Origin: a virus
DNA: 43,890 nt
Reading direction: 5' to 3' (one strand)
Virus record (IMG/VR): IMGVR_UViG_3300050821_007047
Span: 1 to 43,890 of that record
Shown: positions 30,795-39,885 of the stretch, piece after piece
Layout of the letters: each line of letters opens with the position of its first letter
Position numbering within the stretch: position 1 is the stretch's first letter
Notes under the pieces: model-generated
The model's database searches: none
What the model saw: only the letters and a program-made list of their open reading frames with translations
Told to the model about the DNA's origin: nothing
Program-made: the position numbers and the translations under genes

Positions 30795-32791
30795 CCAGGC
30801 GCCCCACTCATACCCGCCGCCGGGTTCGGCCCGGCGCCCACCGGGAAGCCGTCGCTCCCTTGCGCGGGCGGTACGGACGACGGGCCGGCGCCGTTCCCCG
30901 GCTGGTTCGGGACAAGGTTCCCTTGCTGGACCTGATTCTGGACCTGGTCGTTCGGCATGACCTGCACCGTGACGAAGTCCTGCAGGTTCCGAATGCCGGT
31001 GATGCGGAGCAGCTCCGTGAATACCTCCATGACGTTGATGGACGCGCCGGGCGGCATGGCGATATTCGGGTTCTGCATGCACATCTGCAGGATTTCCCGC
31101 AGCGTGTTCACCCACATGCTCTTATCGGTGGGAATGCCCTGCTCTAGCATCGGGATGCGGAATTCGCCCTGCAACAGCTCGGGACCGACGTCCAGCATGG
31201 GCTCGTTCAGCATCTTCCGGTAAATGTCGAGCGTCGGAACCTGCAACCGCTGGCTCAAAAACATCTTCGTGTTTTCGAGCATCATTTCCGCCCATTCGGT
31301 CATGCCCTGTGCGGCACAGGTTACACCGATGAGCTTCATGCGTCCCGACGCCAGGGAGAGCTGCGCCTGGACTTCCGTTGCCGCGCGGCGCCCCGTGTTG
31401 GACAGACCCTGGAGAAGCCGGTTCGCCCCAGTGACGGTCTCAATCAGGTCGATAACGGTCTGGGCGTCTCCGAGATGCCCCTGGGTCGTGTCCTGTACCG
31501 GGAGCGGAAACACGGCTTCCTTCGTGGCACCCGTCGTGTAGTGCTCTTTATTGATGCGCCAGATGCCGGACGGATTCGGGTTCGACCAATCGACAGTTTC
31601 GAGCAGTGACGGGTCTACGATGACTTCGTTATTGAGGGTCTTGCGAACCGCCGCCATCCGCGAATTGAACAGCCACGACAGATGATATTGCAGGCCCGAA
31701 ATCGTCTCCACCATGGACGGCGTGGCCGGCGAGTGGACGTCATAGTTGATTTGGATGCCAGCGAACGGAAACCGGCGCCCAGGGAGGTTCGCCGGTTCGG
31801 CGCGGATAATGCGGGCCGCGTTCGCCATCGTAAACACCCAGAGAGACGGCAGGTCATTCGTCCGCGTGGTGGGCAGTCCTAGGTCTTTGGGCTTACAGAA
31901 CCACCACATTTCATGAATGTTCACATAGCCCTTGTCGTACTGGTCGATCCGACCGCGCGTCCATTCTTGGGCGAGATTGACCGTCTCCCCGAGCGCCGAG
32001 CGTCCGCCCGCGTAGGACGTCACGTCAGGATAGCCGTAGCCGCCAGGGCGATACGGAATCCACTCGATGCCCGCATACATCCCTTCCGCCTGCTTAATCT
32101 CCAGCTCCGTCGGGGAGCGGCGCATCCGGTGCGCGACGAATTCGCCGCGCTGGAATTCCGCCAGCGAGCGATGCGGGTCGGGGAAGAAATCGAAGGGTGA
32201 GACGTTCATCGCCTCATTGCCTTCGTAGGAGACGATGTCCTGCTCCGTGAGGTAATCTTCGCTCTGGCCGGCACCGAAGAGGTCCGGGGCGAACGTCCGG
32301 ACGAGCTGCGGCCACTCGCGGATGGTCCAGACGTTCTTGATGACGCCCCAGTCGTAGCGGAGCGCATCGAACATCCATTGAATCAGGATGAGCAGCCCGC
32401 GAGGCCGCATCCGGTCCATCTGGTATTCGAGGAGATGCTCGTGGAGCATCGCCGCCTTGACGTAGTCGCCCACCGGCTCAACCGGAAAGATGGGCTTCCG
32501 GTCCGTAAACACCGTGACCAGGAACGACAGAATCGACTGTATCTGTGCGTAGGTGTACGGGACGACAATCTTCTGGACGCCTTCGGTGAGCGCGCGGGAG
32601 CGGCTCTGCTTGTCCTCCGGGTCCGCGTACCGGAACGACCGATAGAGCCGCTCCGACTCCCGCCAGCGCACATGCCGTCCGCCCCAACGCTGCTCGCTCG
32701 CCCGGATGCGGTTCCGGATGGCGCTACAGAGCCGGTCGGAGAGCCGGCTCGACTCCTGGGACAGCTCGTCCGCGACGCTAGGGTCCATCAT
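30791..32791 (-). CDS. Portal protein, 666 aa
   Basis: Long helical protein with the opening SRLSDRLCSAIRNRIRASEQ, the Trp-rich clip/stem region (GLLILIQWMFDALRYDWGVI) and a C-terminal Pro/Asn/Gly-rich tail; length and position directly after the terminase fit podovirus portals (P22/T7-like dodecamer ring). The portal is the channel through which DNA enters and leaves the head. The ATG is the first of two in tandem and overlaps the terminase stop. Confidence 0.85.
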   Translation of the reverse strand: MMDPSVADELSQESSRLSDRLCSAIRNRIRASEQRWGGRHVRWRESERLYRSFRYADPEDKQSRSRALTEGVQKIVVPYTYAQIQSILSFLVTVFTDRKPIFPVEPVGDYVKAAMLHEHLLEYQMDRMRPRGLLILIQWMFDALRYDWGVIKNVWTIREWPQLVRTFAPDLFGAGQSEDYLTEQDIVSYEGNEAMNVSPFDFFPDPHRSLAEFQRGEFVAHRMRRSPTELEIKQAEGMYAGIEWIPYRPGGYGYPDVTSYAGGRSALGETVNLAQEWTRGRIDQYDKGYVNIHEMWWFCKPKDLGLPTTRTNDLPSLWVFTMANAARIIRAEPANLPGRRFPFAGIQINYDVHSPATPSMVETISGLQYHLSWLFNSRMAAVRKTLNNEVIVDPSLLETVDWSNPNPSGIWRINKEHYTTGATKEAVFPLPVQDTTQGHLGDAQTVIDLIETVTGANRLLQGLSNTGRRAATEVQAQLSLASGRMKLIGVTCAAQGMTEWAEMMLENTKMFLSQRLQVPTLDIYRKMLNEPMLDVGPELLQGEFRIPMLEQGIPTDKSMWVNTLREILQMCMQNPNIAMPPGASINVMEVFTELLRITGIRNLQDFVTVQVMPNDQVQNQVQQGNLVPNQPGNGAGPSSVPPAQGSDGFPVGAGPNPAAGMSGAPG

Positions 32792-34221
32792 ATTTCGACC
32801 CGCTGTCCTGGCAGGACGGAGCGCCCGAGCGCCCGGTCGTGTTCGTAGGCCCCGGCCACGGGACGGAGAATGTCCGCCAGCGCGTAGCGGAGCGCGTCTA
32901 TCGCGTGGTCGTAGAGCCCATCTTTCTTCGGGGTCTCGACACCGTCATGCCCAACATGGAGCCGGTAGCCCCCGGTGAAGGCTTCTCGGACCCACGTGCA
33001 TTCGGCATGGACCCGCAGAAGCGGGACGCCGAGATGCGTCCGGGCGATGAGGTCGCGGAGCGCCTCGACGGTGGGCCAGATTTTGAGCTTCCGGAACCGG
33101 GGAACGATGCCGTTCCGCCGGAGAATCTGGACACAGGAAAACCCCAGGTCGTTCTTCTGGACGCCCGCCGCATCGCAGTAGTCTTGCACCGCCAGGTCGC
33201 CAAAGTGTTCGAGCGTCCGCTGCTTCACCCGGCGGGAAAACATCTCGATATCTTCGTTCGTGCCGAGCAGCTCATCGAGGATGTGGACGTGGCCGGTCGG
33301 CAGGACTTGCACCCAGACGCAGCACGGATGCCGATAGCCGAAGTCCCAGCCGCGAATGACCGAGACGCCACGCTCGGGCATGAGCACGGTGACGTGCCGC
33401 GTCTCCGAGAACTCCGGAAAGACGGGGGTGCCCGTTGCCGTAAAGCCCCACTGGCCTTCGAGGAACCGGCGGCGCCGGTTCTCGGGCATCTTCTGCAGCT
33501 CCGCGATGTAGTCGTCGGAGATGTTATTGTGCCCGACCGAGCCGTCGGGGAGGAATCTGTCGGGGCGGCGGTTGCAGATGGGGACGTCTTTTTCGGCCTC
33601 TTCGTCCGCTGCCTCTTCGCCAACGCCCGGATGGCGCTTATAGCATCGCGACCAATTATCGAGAGTCGCAAAGTGGTGGACCGCCATATTGGTCTGGCGT
33701 TCCAGGACGAACGTCTTATAGAGCCAGTGGTCCCGGTTCGGCGGGTTCGTCGCGTAGACGAGACGGCGGGGTCCGATTTTCCCCGAGAGCCGGCCCTTTG
33801 ACAGCATGGTATGATCTTCGGGCGTGAACTCATAGGCTTCGTCCCCAAAGACGGCATCGAAGGATGCGGAGCCGAGCTTCCGCCAGTCGTCGAGGCAGCG
33901 GGCCATGACGAGCGTCCCGCCCTGCAAGGTGACTTCCTCGCGGCCTTCCGTGCGGCGCGGCTCGCCATCGATGAGCTGCGGGGGGCATTCGAGGAGGAAG
34001 TCGCGCCAGGTCGTGTCGCGGAGTGCGGGATAGGTTTTCCGGAAGATGACGAAGCGGGCGCCGGGATGTTCGAGGCCAAGCAAGATGGCTTCCCAAATCA
34101 TCGCCACGGATTTCCCGGCTCGCCAGGCACCCAGAAGAAGGCGGAACTTCGCGCCGTCCCCGTGAAATTGGTTCTGGACGTCAGACGGCTGGTAGGTATC
34201 GACGGACGTGGCTGCGGGCAC
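32788..34221 (-). CDS. terL: Terminase large subunit, 477 aa
   Basis: ATPase: Walker A GAWRAGKS at 31-38, Walker B FDAVFGDE at 121-128 with catalytic E128, and the coupling motif YATNPP at 156-161. Nuclease (RNase H fold): D293 in RGWDFGYRHP, D350 in YCDAAGVQ, D442 in YDHAIDALRYA. The ATP-driven motor translocates DNA into the procapsid and the nuclease cuts it to unit lengths. An earlier small-terminase candidate and a fibre gene precede it, an uncommon order. Confidence 0.93.
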   Translation of the reverse strand: MPAATSVDTYQPSDVQNQFHGDGAKFRLLLGAWRAGKSVAMIWEAILLGLEHPGARFVIFRKTYPALRDTTWRDFLLECPPQLIDGEPRRTEGREEVTLQGGTLVMARCLDDWRKLGSASFDAVFGDEAYEFTPEDHTMLSKGRLSGKIGPRRLVYATNPPNRDHWLYKTFVLERQTNMAVHHFATLDNWSRCYKRHPGVGEEAADEEAEKDVPICNRRPDRFLPDGSVGHNNISDDYIAELQKMPENRRRRFLEGQWGFTATGTPVFPEFSETRHVTVLMPERGVSVIRGWDFGYRHPCCVWVQVLPTGHVHILDELLGTNEDIEMFSRRVKQRTLEHFGDLAVQDYCDAAGVQKNDLGFSCVQILRRNGIVPRFRKLKIWPTVEALRDLIARTHLGVPLLRVHAECTWVREAFTGGYRLHVGHDGVETPKKDGLYDHAIDALRYALADILRPVAGAYEHDRALGRSVLPGQRVEI

Positions 34222-34222
34222 G

Positions 34223-34387
34223 TTATCGCCGCTTCTGCCTCACGTGACCCGGCAGGTTTTTGGTCTTAGTCGCGGCGAAGTCCCGGAGCTGGGACTTCGT
34301 CATATCGAGCCCCGTTTTCTTCCCCTGCTTCGCCTGCGCGTACTTCATCCCCATCAGGTGTTGTTGCGATTTGCTCACTGACGGCAT
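34223..34387 (-). CDS. Small DUF3008-like protein, 54 aa
   Basis: GGAGGAAGGAAACAGCC precedes the ATG. The sequence MPSVSKSQQHLMGMKYAQAK and its helical, basic remainder (RDFAATKTKNLPGHVRQKRR) resembles the DUF3008 type of phage miniproteins, whose role is unknown. It overlaps the C-terminal third of the upstream 95-residue gene in another frame and stops one base before the terminase gene. Confidence 0.6.
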   Translation of the reverse strand: MPSVSKSQQHLMGMKYAQAKQGKKTGLDMTKSQLRDFAATKTKNLPGHVRQKRR

Positions 34388-34553
34388 GGCTGTTTCCTTC
34401 CTCCGCAATCAGTTGGTCCAGCATGCGGATGGCGCCCGTGAGCTGGTCCATTTGTGACGTGAGCTGTTGCTGCGCCGTCCGGTACTTCTCGCGAGCGGCG
34501 TCGAGTTTCTGCAGCGATTCAACCATCGCGGTCCGCCGGTCCGTGAGCGTCAT
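34266..34553 (-). CDS. Coiled-coil protein, 95 aa
   Basis: ATGA overlap with the fibre gene. Residues 5-55 are a coiled coil (VESLQKLDAAREKYRTAQQQ). The last 40 residues are acidic and overlap the DUF3008-like gene by 122 bases, so one or both of the tails have been shaped by dual coding. Possibly a fibre chaperone or an assembly factor. Confidence 0.5.
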   Translation of the reverse strand: MTLTDRRTAMVESLQKLDAAREKYRTAQQQLTSQMDQLTGAIRMLDQLIAEEGNSHAVSEQIATTPDGDEVRAGEAGEENGARYDEVPAPGLRRD

Positions 34554-36982
34554 GCGGTTTCCAGTGCGGCGACACGTGCCGCCAATTCCTTCACCGCGTT
34601 GACGAGTGCGACGAGGATCGGGTGCATATCGAACGCGAGCACGCCTGCGGTTTCCTCGACGTCGTCGGGCGAAAGCTTCATGCTCGTTTCGGTGACGCAT
34701 TCGGGGAACACGGGTTGCACGGCGCTGGCGTCAAACCCGTAACACGTCGCCCCGTCGGGGTCGGCTTTTAGGCGGTAGGTGATGGGCTCAAGTTGCACGA
34801 CCTCGGCAACGCCACGGGCGTAGGGGGCGATATCTTCTTTCAAGCGCGGGTCGGAGGGATTGGCCCATGTCGTGCCGGACGCCTTCGTGGCGGTGGCGCC
34901 GAGAATGGTCAGGTTCCCAGCGTTATCGGAGAGCAGAATATTGACGTAGGTTGTGGAGCCTGCCGGCGCTCGCTGCACCAAGAACAGATCGAGCGCCGGC
35001 CCCGCGCGGAGGATCCAAGAGGCTTTGGTCGCGTCGTCGAGCGCGGTCGCGGCGTTCACGTTGACCCGGAGCTGGATATCCCCGGCATTCGCTTGATCGA
35101 CCAGGCGCCCTTTCACCGTCGCGCCGCCCCATTGAAAGGCATTCGTCACCGCACAGGCGACCGTTTTTGTCGGATCGGTCGGCGTTATCGAGCCGCCGCC
35201 CACCGTCCACGGCAGCTTCGTCGGGTCGGGCGGAAAGACGGTCGGGACGCCTGTCAACTTCCCCCAGCCGAGCCCGATGATATTGGCGTCCGCGACGGTG
35301 CTGGCGGCGATATCGGCGCCCAGAATAGTCCCATTCAGAATCTTGTCGGTCGTCACCGCGTCGGCGGCGAGATACTGATTCGAGACCTGACCGGGCGTGA
35401 GATTCGCCGGGGGCTGGGCCGTGTAGATGAGTGCGGTGCCCGTCGCGTTCACCGAGACGATTTGGTTCGCGACGGGGACAGTCGGCAGCGGGGGCAGGGA
35501 CGGCGTCACATCCGAGCCGAGCATGGAACGCATGACGGCAGCGGCGGCGATAAGCGGATTCGGATAGCTCGCCGTGAGCGACCCGCCCGCCGCGCCCGAT
35601 GGCGGCATGCCGCTTGGGACGCTCGTCAGCTTCGACCAATCGCACGAAGAGATTTTGGCGTTGGTGACGTTCGCATCCACAATCTGGGCGGTCTGGACGG
35701 AATTCGCCGCCATCTTGGCATTCGTCACCACGGCTGCGGCGATGGTGGGACCGGGATACGTGCCCGTCAGGTCGCCCGACGCCGGCCCGCTGGGCGCGAT
35801 GCTTGACGGCGTGCCGGTGATTTTGCCCCAGGAGACCGAGCTGATTTTCGCGTCGGTCACGCCGTTCGGCGCATCCGCAATCTTCGCCGTCGTCACGGCG
35901 CCGGGGGCGATAACGGGATTCGGATAGGTCGAACCGACCGCGCCCAAGTCGCCGCCGGCAGCGCCCGATGGAGGCATGCTGGTTGGCGCCCCGGTGATCT
36001 TCGCCCAGCCGACCGACGCGATGAGCGGGTCCGTGACAGCGCCATTGGCGATCTTCGCCGTGGTGACAGACGCCGTTATCAGCTCGGCTGTCCCGACGGA
36101 GTTCGCCGCAAGCTGCTGTTCGGTAATGGTCTGGTTCGCGATATCGATTGCCTGAATGGTCCCGTCTGCAATGTTCCAGCTCGTCACGGAGTTGAGCCCG
36201 AGCTGCTGATTCGTGACGCAGCCGTCGGCAAGCTGCGGGGTATCAACGGCCTTCGGCCCGATAAGTGGGTTCGTGATTGCCCCGTTGGCAATCTGCGCCG
36301 TGCCGACGGCTCCGTTAGCGATATCGACGCCCTGAACGGTCCCGTCCAGGATGTGGGCACTCGTGATGGTGCTGGAGGGAATCTTCGGCCCGGTGACAGC
36401 GCCGTCCTGGATGATGGGCGTGGTGACGCTGCCGAGCGCCAAATCCACGGTCTGGATGCCGCCGTCGGCTATCTGCGTGCTTGTCACCGCACCCGTGGCA
36501 ATGAGCGCGCTGGTGATAGCGCCGGGGGCGATATCCACCGTCTGGATGGCGCCGTCGGTGATTTTCGCGGACGTGACGGCATTGTCTGCGAGCTTCGCCG
36601 TGGTGACGCTGCCATCTGCGATGGGACCGCCGCCGCTGCCACCCGAGACGAGCTGCCAGTTGGCGCCCGCCGACCCCATCACCGTAGACTGCGTGACGGT
36701 CGCGGAGAGCGTCAGGAGATAGAGGCCATTCGTACCGTCGTAGTATTCCGCGATGGCGATGCCTTCGTCGTCGCTGAGTTTCAGCACCATCCAGTCCACG
36801 ATGGACATGGAATTGACGACGCTGCCCCAGACGGGGGGAACCTGCATGATGCCGGCGACCGCCGGGACGGTGTAGGGGCGATGCGCGAGCAGCCCCCACC
36901 AGTCGCCTACGGTCAACTGCCGCAGCGGCAGGATTTCGTCATGAAGCCACTGCTCCCATACGGGTTCGCGAGCGGTTGCCAC
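34550..36982 (-). CDS. Tail fibre with C-terminal S74 intramolecular chaperone, 810 aa
   Basis: The first 110 residues form an attachment-type head. From about 118 to 560 there are dozens of short repeats of the kind IADGAVTTAKI, which build elongated trimeric fibre shafts. The C-terminal part holds SDPRLKEDIAPYARG with S710 and K715, the Ser-Lys dyad of peptidase S74, followed by the usual RLKADPDG and a terminal heptad helix. The chaperone directs trimer folding and is cleaved off by itself. GTG start overlapping the previous stop. It sits ahead of the terminase. Confidence 0.88.
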   Translation of the reverse strand: MATAREPVWEQWLHDEILPLRQLTVGDWWGLLAHRPYTVPAVAGIMQVPPVWGSVVNSMSIVDWMVLKLSDDEGIAIAEYYDGTNGLYLLTLSATVTQSTVMGSAGANWQLVSGGSGGGPIADGSVTTAKLADNAVTSAKITDGAIQTVDIAPGAITSALIATGAVTSTQIADGGIQTVDLALGSVTTPIIQDGAVTGPKIPSSTITSAHILDGTVQGVDIANGAVGTAQIANGAITNPLIGPKAVDTPQLADGCVTNQQLGLNSVTSWNIADGTIQAIDIANQTITEQQLAANSVGTAELITASVTTAKIANGAVTDPLIASVGWAKITGAPTSMPPSGAAGGDLGAVGSTYPNPVIAPGAVTTAKIADAPNGVTDAKISSVSWGKITGTPSSIAPSGPASGDLTGTYPGPTIAAAVVTNAKMAANSVQTAQIVDANVTNAKISSCDWSKLTSVPSGMPPSGAAGGSLTASYPNPLIAAAAVMRSMLGSDVTPSLPPLPTVPVANQIVSVNATGTALIYTAQPPANLTPGQVSNQYLAADAVTTDKILNGTILGADIAASTVADANIIGLGWGKLTGVPTVFPPDPTKLPWTVGGGSITPTDPTKTVACAVTNAFQWGGATVKGRLVDQANAGDIQLRVNVNAATALDDATKASWILRAGPALDLFLVQRAPAGSTTYVNILLSDNAGNLTILGATATKASGTTWANPSDPRLKEDIAPYARGVAEVVQLEPITYRLKADPDGATCYGFDASAVQPVFPECVTETSMKLSPDDVEETAGVLAFDMHPILVALVNAVKELAARVAALETA

Positions 36983-37410
36983 TAGCGCACCTCGACGGTC
37001 GTCTGGTCCTTGGCGTCCGCCTTCGGACGCGCCACCAGATTATTGACGATGACTTGCGTCGGGCGGTCGGAGCCCGCCGCCGGCTTCTGGGTTGAGAGGA
37101 TGTGCGTAAACGCCAGGGCAAACATCTCCTTGGCGATGCGGTCCTCTTTGGACCAGAGGAGCTTTTCGAAGCGCCGGAGCGAGCGGGGCTTGAGCAGGAT
37201 TTCCCCGAGCGCGCGGGCGTTCAGCTCGCGGGCATCTTCTAATGATGTGGGCTTCTTCCCCGCCAGCTCAGACGGCTTCTCCAGGTGGCGGAGCTTCTGG
37301 GCTTCCAGCATGCGCTCCCGCGCCGCCCGCCGAATCGCCATGTCCCGCCCCGACAGCCCCTGCATGTCCGCGATTGGCAGGGGCTTTTTCGGCTCGTCTC
37401 CGTCCGCCAT
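36982..37410 (-). CDS. First gene of virion operon, possible small terminase subunit, 142 aa
   Basis: Helical, basic protein: GRDMAIRRAARERMLEAQ, ALGEILLKPRSLRRFEKLLW and IAKEMFALAFTHILSTQKP. There is no clear HTH, but the size and place at the operon head suit a TerS. An in-frame start 11 codons upstream exists; the ATG used lacks a strong binding site, so the start is uncertain. The stop is shared with the fibre gene start. Confidence 0.5.
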   Translation of the reverse strand: MADGDEPKKPLPIADMQGLSGRDMAIRRAARERMLEAQKLRHLEKPSELAGKKPTSLEDARELNARALGEILLKPRSLRRFEKLLWSKEDRIAKEMFALAFTHILSTQKPAAGSDRPTQVIVNNLVARPKADAKDQTTVEVR

Positions 37411-37602
37411 CCACGGGCGCCGTAGCACGGAAACCCGAAGCAAGAAACACAGTTGAACGGGTACCCAGCGAGCGACGCCAGTCCATAGCAGACAGTCAAA
37501 ACCCGAATAAAATCAGGCGCGTCCGATTTCCGTCGCGCCGGGTGTACTACCAGTGTCCGGCTGGGCCGGTCGCGAAATTACTTGAGTCGTTTTCCTTCGC
37601 AT
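37411..37602. promoter_or_regulatory. Divergent intergenic region, virion operon and lysis operon
   Basis: On the minus strand GGTTTTGACT occurs at about 37494-37503, the same decamer as in the tandem repeats at 43470-43504; a -10 at regular spacing is not obvious. On the plus strand CTTGAGTCGTTTTC (37581-37594) resembles the -35 area at 15074. I expect divergent promoters here but cannot fix them. Confidence 0.4.
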
Positions 37603-37621
37603 GCCAGGGCTCTGCCCTGGC
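37603..37621 (+). other. Hairpin immediately before lysis operon start
   Basis: GCCAGGG/CCCTGGC with a 5-base loop ends at the base before the chosen ATG, where a ribosome binding site should be. It could limit translation of the first lysis gene, as timing elements do. An ATG just before the hairpin would place the stem inside the coding region. Confidence 0.4.
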
Positions 37622-38023
37622 ATGGCGAATGGAACCGTCCCGCCGTCGCAGCCGCCGCCCACGACGCAAATCGTGGTGCCGGGCGCGGGCTGGGTAGACG
37701 TCGCCAGCCGGGTGGTCGTCCAGGTCGGCTTTCCCGTCGTGGTCGCGGGCGTACTCCTCTGGTTCTTGCTGACCCGGTTTCAGGACACCATGAACGTCAT
37801 TGCCACGCGCATGTCGAGCAACACGGAGGCTGCGGCAAAGCTCGTGGACGCGGCGACGCTCGAATACAAGGAAATCCAGAAGCAGTCGGACGAGCTGGGA
37901 AAGCAGACCTCGCTCCTCCAACAGATAGCGAACGACGGGGCACGGATAACCGACATCCGGACCCGCGAGCTGGAGCAGCTCCAGGGTATCGCCAAGCAAA
38001 TGTCGGAGCGCCCGCGACCCTAA
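37622..38023 (+). CDS. Membrane protein with coiled coil, holin- or spanin-like, 133 aa
   Basis: One TM helix near residues 34-54 (VGFPVVVAGVLLWFLLTRF) follows a Pro-rich N-terminus; from about 65 onward the protein is a coiled coil (AAKLVDAATLEYKEIQKQSD). It is the first gene of the cluster with the endolysin, so holin or a membrane-bound lysis accessory is reasonable. A start seven codons earlier is possible. Confidence 0.55.
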   Translation: MANGTVPPSQPPPTTQIVVPGAGWVDVASRVVVQVGFPVVVAGVLLWFLLTRFQDTMNVIATRMSSNTEAAAKLVDAATLEYKEIQKQSDELGKQTSLLQQIANDGARITDIRTRELEQLQGIAKQMSERPRP

Positions 38024-38583
38024 TGCCTGGCCCCGGCGCCCCGCCCGCCATGCCGCTCCCGGCTGGCACTGAGCCCGTCAGCGCACGGGGCGGCACGGGC
38101 AGTCTGGAAGAGCGGCTGGCGCGCGTAGAAACCCGGATCGATTTTCTCTCCGACTACACCGCCCTGTCCGTGATTCCGCAGTCGCTGACCTTGTCATCGC
38201 CAAGCGCCGTCGAAGCCGGCGCGGTCTCCATCCCGTGGGGCTCGCTCCGGCGCCTCCTGCAGATTCCCGAGAGTCGCTGGGACGTCTGGGCGGCGGGCAC
38301 CGTGCTCTCCGCGACGTCCGCTATCACGGTCGCGTTGGTCTACGTCGCGGACGACCAGACGGACTATGTGCTCGGGCAGCAGACCTATGCGGCCAATGCG
38401 GTGCGGCAGAAGGTCCAGCTCGGGCCGTTTCAGCTCCGGGGCAGTTTCGCCGCCAGCGCTGGAGTGCCGCAAAACGAAGCCATCGTGACCTTCGGCATTG
38501 CCGGGCAGATGGTGACGGGCGGGCACAGCGCGACGCTGTCCGCCTGGACGCTCTGGGTGCGCCAGAGCCCGAGAAGGGGTTAA
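38023..38583 (+). CDS. Beta-rich hypothetical protein, 186 aa
   Basis: TAATG overlap with the preceding gene. A Pro/Gly-rich N-terminus is followed by a short coiled coil (SLEERLARVETRIDFL) and then by a beta-rich domain (AITVALVYVADDQTDYVLGQ, NEAIVTFGIAGQMV). Coiled coil plus beta domain is typical of small trimeric virion proteins, but the neighbours are lysis genes. Function unknown. Confidence 0.5.
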   Translation: MPGPGAPPAMPLPAGTEPVSARGGTGSLEERLARVETRIDFLSDYTALSVIPQSLTLSSPSAVEAGAVSIPWGSLRRLLQIPESRWDVWAAGTVLSATSAITVALVYVADDQTDYVLGQQTYAANAVRQKVQLGPFQLRGSFAASAGVPQNEAIVTFGIAGQMVTGGHSATLSAWTLWVRQSPRRG

Positions 38584-38586
38584 CGA

Positions 38587-39162
38587 ATGGGCGCGATTGT
38601 CCGCAAATACTATTTCGATAACGTCCGGGGAGCGCTCTTTAGCGGCTCCATGAGTCAGTCCCAGGTGGACGGGCAGACCGTGCTCCTCGACTATGCGGAG
38701 CAGCTCGGATGGGACGACCGCTGGACGGCGTACGTGCTCGCCACGACGTTCCACGAGACCGCCCAGACGATGCAACCGATTGCGGAATATGGAAAAGGGA
38801 AGGGGCGCCCGTATGGCGTCCCCGACGGTCCCTATGGGCAGACCTATTATGGCCGCGGATATGTGCAACTGACTTGGTATGATAATTACAAGAAGCAGGA
38901 CGCGAAGCTGAACCTGAACGGCACGCTCGTCAAGGACGCCGACCTGGCCCTGGATATGCAGATTGCCACCGAAGTCATCTTCGGCGGCATGCGGGACGGC
39001 GATTTTACGGGCGTCGGGCTCGCGAAGTACATCAACGACTCGCAGACGGATTTCTACAACGCCCGGAAGATCGTCAATGGGCTGGACCAGGCGACCACTA
39101 TCCAGGGCTATGCGGTGAAATTCGCCAACGCGATTGTCCACGGTGCGGACAGCCCCGTGTGA
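38587..39162 (+). CDS. Endolysin, GH19 chitinase-like, 191 aa
   Basis: The core of family 19 glycoside hydrolases is visible: TTFHETAQTMQPIAEYG with catalytic E57 and second acid E67, and YYGRGYVQLTWYDNY (87-101). GH19 endolysins cut peptidoglycan glycan strands at the end of infection. No signal peptide, so export depends on a holin; candidates are the membrane proteins just before and just after. Length matches single-domain enzymes. Confidence 0.85.
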   Translation: MGAIVRKYYFDNVRGALFSGSMSQSQVDGQTVLLDYAEQLGWDDRWTAYVLATTFHETAQTMQPIAEYGKGKGRPYGVPDGPYGQTYYGRGYVQLTWYDNYKKQDAKLNLNGTLVKDADLALDMQIATEVIFGGMRDGDFTGVGLAKYINDSQTDFYNARKIVNGLDQATTIQGYAVKFANAIVHGADSPV

Positions 39163-39178
39163 AAGGGGGGACTGCGAC

Positions 39179-39376
39179 ATGGACCTGATTCAGCTCGTGG
39201 TGGTCTTAATCGTCGTGGGCGTGCTGCTCTGGCTCGTCAACACGTACATCCCGATGGACCCGAAGATAAAAAACATCCTGAACGCCGTCGTTGTTATCGC
39301 GGTCGTGCTCTGGCTGCTGACGGTATTCGGGCTCTTGCCTCTCGGGCACTCAATCCGCGTTGGCCCGCGAGAATAG
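39179..39376 (+). CDS. Two-TM protein, Thivi_2564-like, 65 aa
   Basis: AAAGGGGGG precedes the ATG. Two hydrophobic helices (IQLVVVLIVVGVLLWLV and VVVIAVVLWLLTVFGLL) flank NTYIPMDPKIKNILN, the sequence typical of Thivi_2564-type small membrane proteins. Right after the endolysin it is a candidate holin, although this family is also found in bacterial genomes without phage. Confidence 0.7.
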   Translation: MDLIQLVVVLIVVGVLLWLVNTYIPMDPKIKNILNAVVVIAVVLWLLTVFGLLPLGHSIRVGPRE

Positions 39377-39387
39377 GGGAGGCAGCA

Positions 39388-39576
39388 ATGGGACGAGCAC
39401 GGAATTTCATGGCGACCGCCGTCAAGCGGCCCGGCGCGTTCAAAGCGAAGGCGCAGCAAGCGGGGCTCGGGACGAAGGCGTTTGCGGACACGGTGCTGGC
39501 GGAAGGGTCGCAGGCGAGCACCCGGACGAAGCGGCAGGCGAACCTGGCAAAGACATTCGCCAAGTTCCGACCGTGA
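39388..39576 (+). CDS. Small basic phage protein, 62 aa
   Basis: GGGGAGGCAGCA precedes the ATG. The sequence (VKRPGAFKAKAQQAGLGTKA, TRTKRQANLAKTFAKF) belongs to a type often seen in phage genomes, highly basic and helical, unnamed. It could be a DNA-condensing or minor virion protein. Confidence 0.6.
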   Translation: MGRARNFMATAVKRPGAFKAKAQQAGLGTKAFADTVLAEGSQASTRTKRQANLAKTFAKFRP

Positions 39577-39693
39577 GTTGACGGACCGGCTCGGGAAACG
39601 TAGGAAGCTGGCTGGTCGGAGTGCCTCCGGCCCCCACCACCCCAGGCGGGACGTCGCCACGGCATGGTCCCTAGAGGGCATGGGGCAGCAGCC

Positions 39694-39882
39694 ATGACGG
39701 GGCGACGGTCCCCCGCCCGGCAGCGGCGCGACCGAGCGCGTTACGCGCGGGCGGTTCTGGAAGGGCGCGGCGTCACTCGCCCGCGCATATTCGCCCCCGT
39801 TCCCGACTTGCCCCCTTGCATAGAACCGTCGAAGGTGTCTGAACGGGGCAAGCGAGGGAGACGGACGACCACGCAGCCCTGA
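39694..39882 (+). CDS. Small basic hypothetical protein, 62 aa
   Basis: Arg-rich (ARQRRDRARYARAVLEGRG) with a Pro-rich C-terminus. The ribosome binding site is weak (GGGGCAGCAGCC) and no similarity is recognised, so this gene is uncertain. Upstream, 117 bases after the preceding gene hold nothing obvious. Confidence 0.35.
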   Translation: MTGRRSPARQRRDRARYARAVLEGRGVTRPRIFAPVPDLPPCIEPSKVSERGKRGRRTTTQP

Positions 39883-39885
39883 ATG

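Noticed and set aside
37582-38583. Plus-strand frame reading through 333 codons
   Set aside because: Its first 147 codons are out of frame with the better coiled-coil membrane protein; the real gene in this frame starts at 38023.
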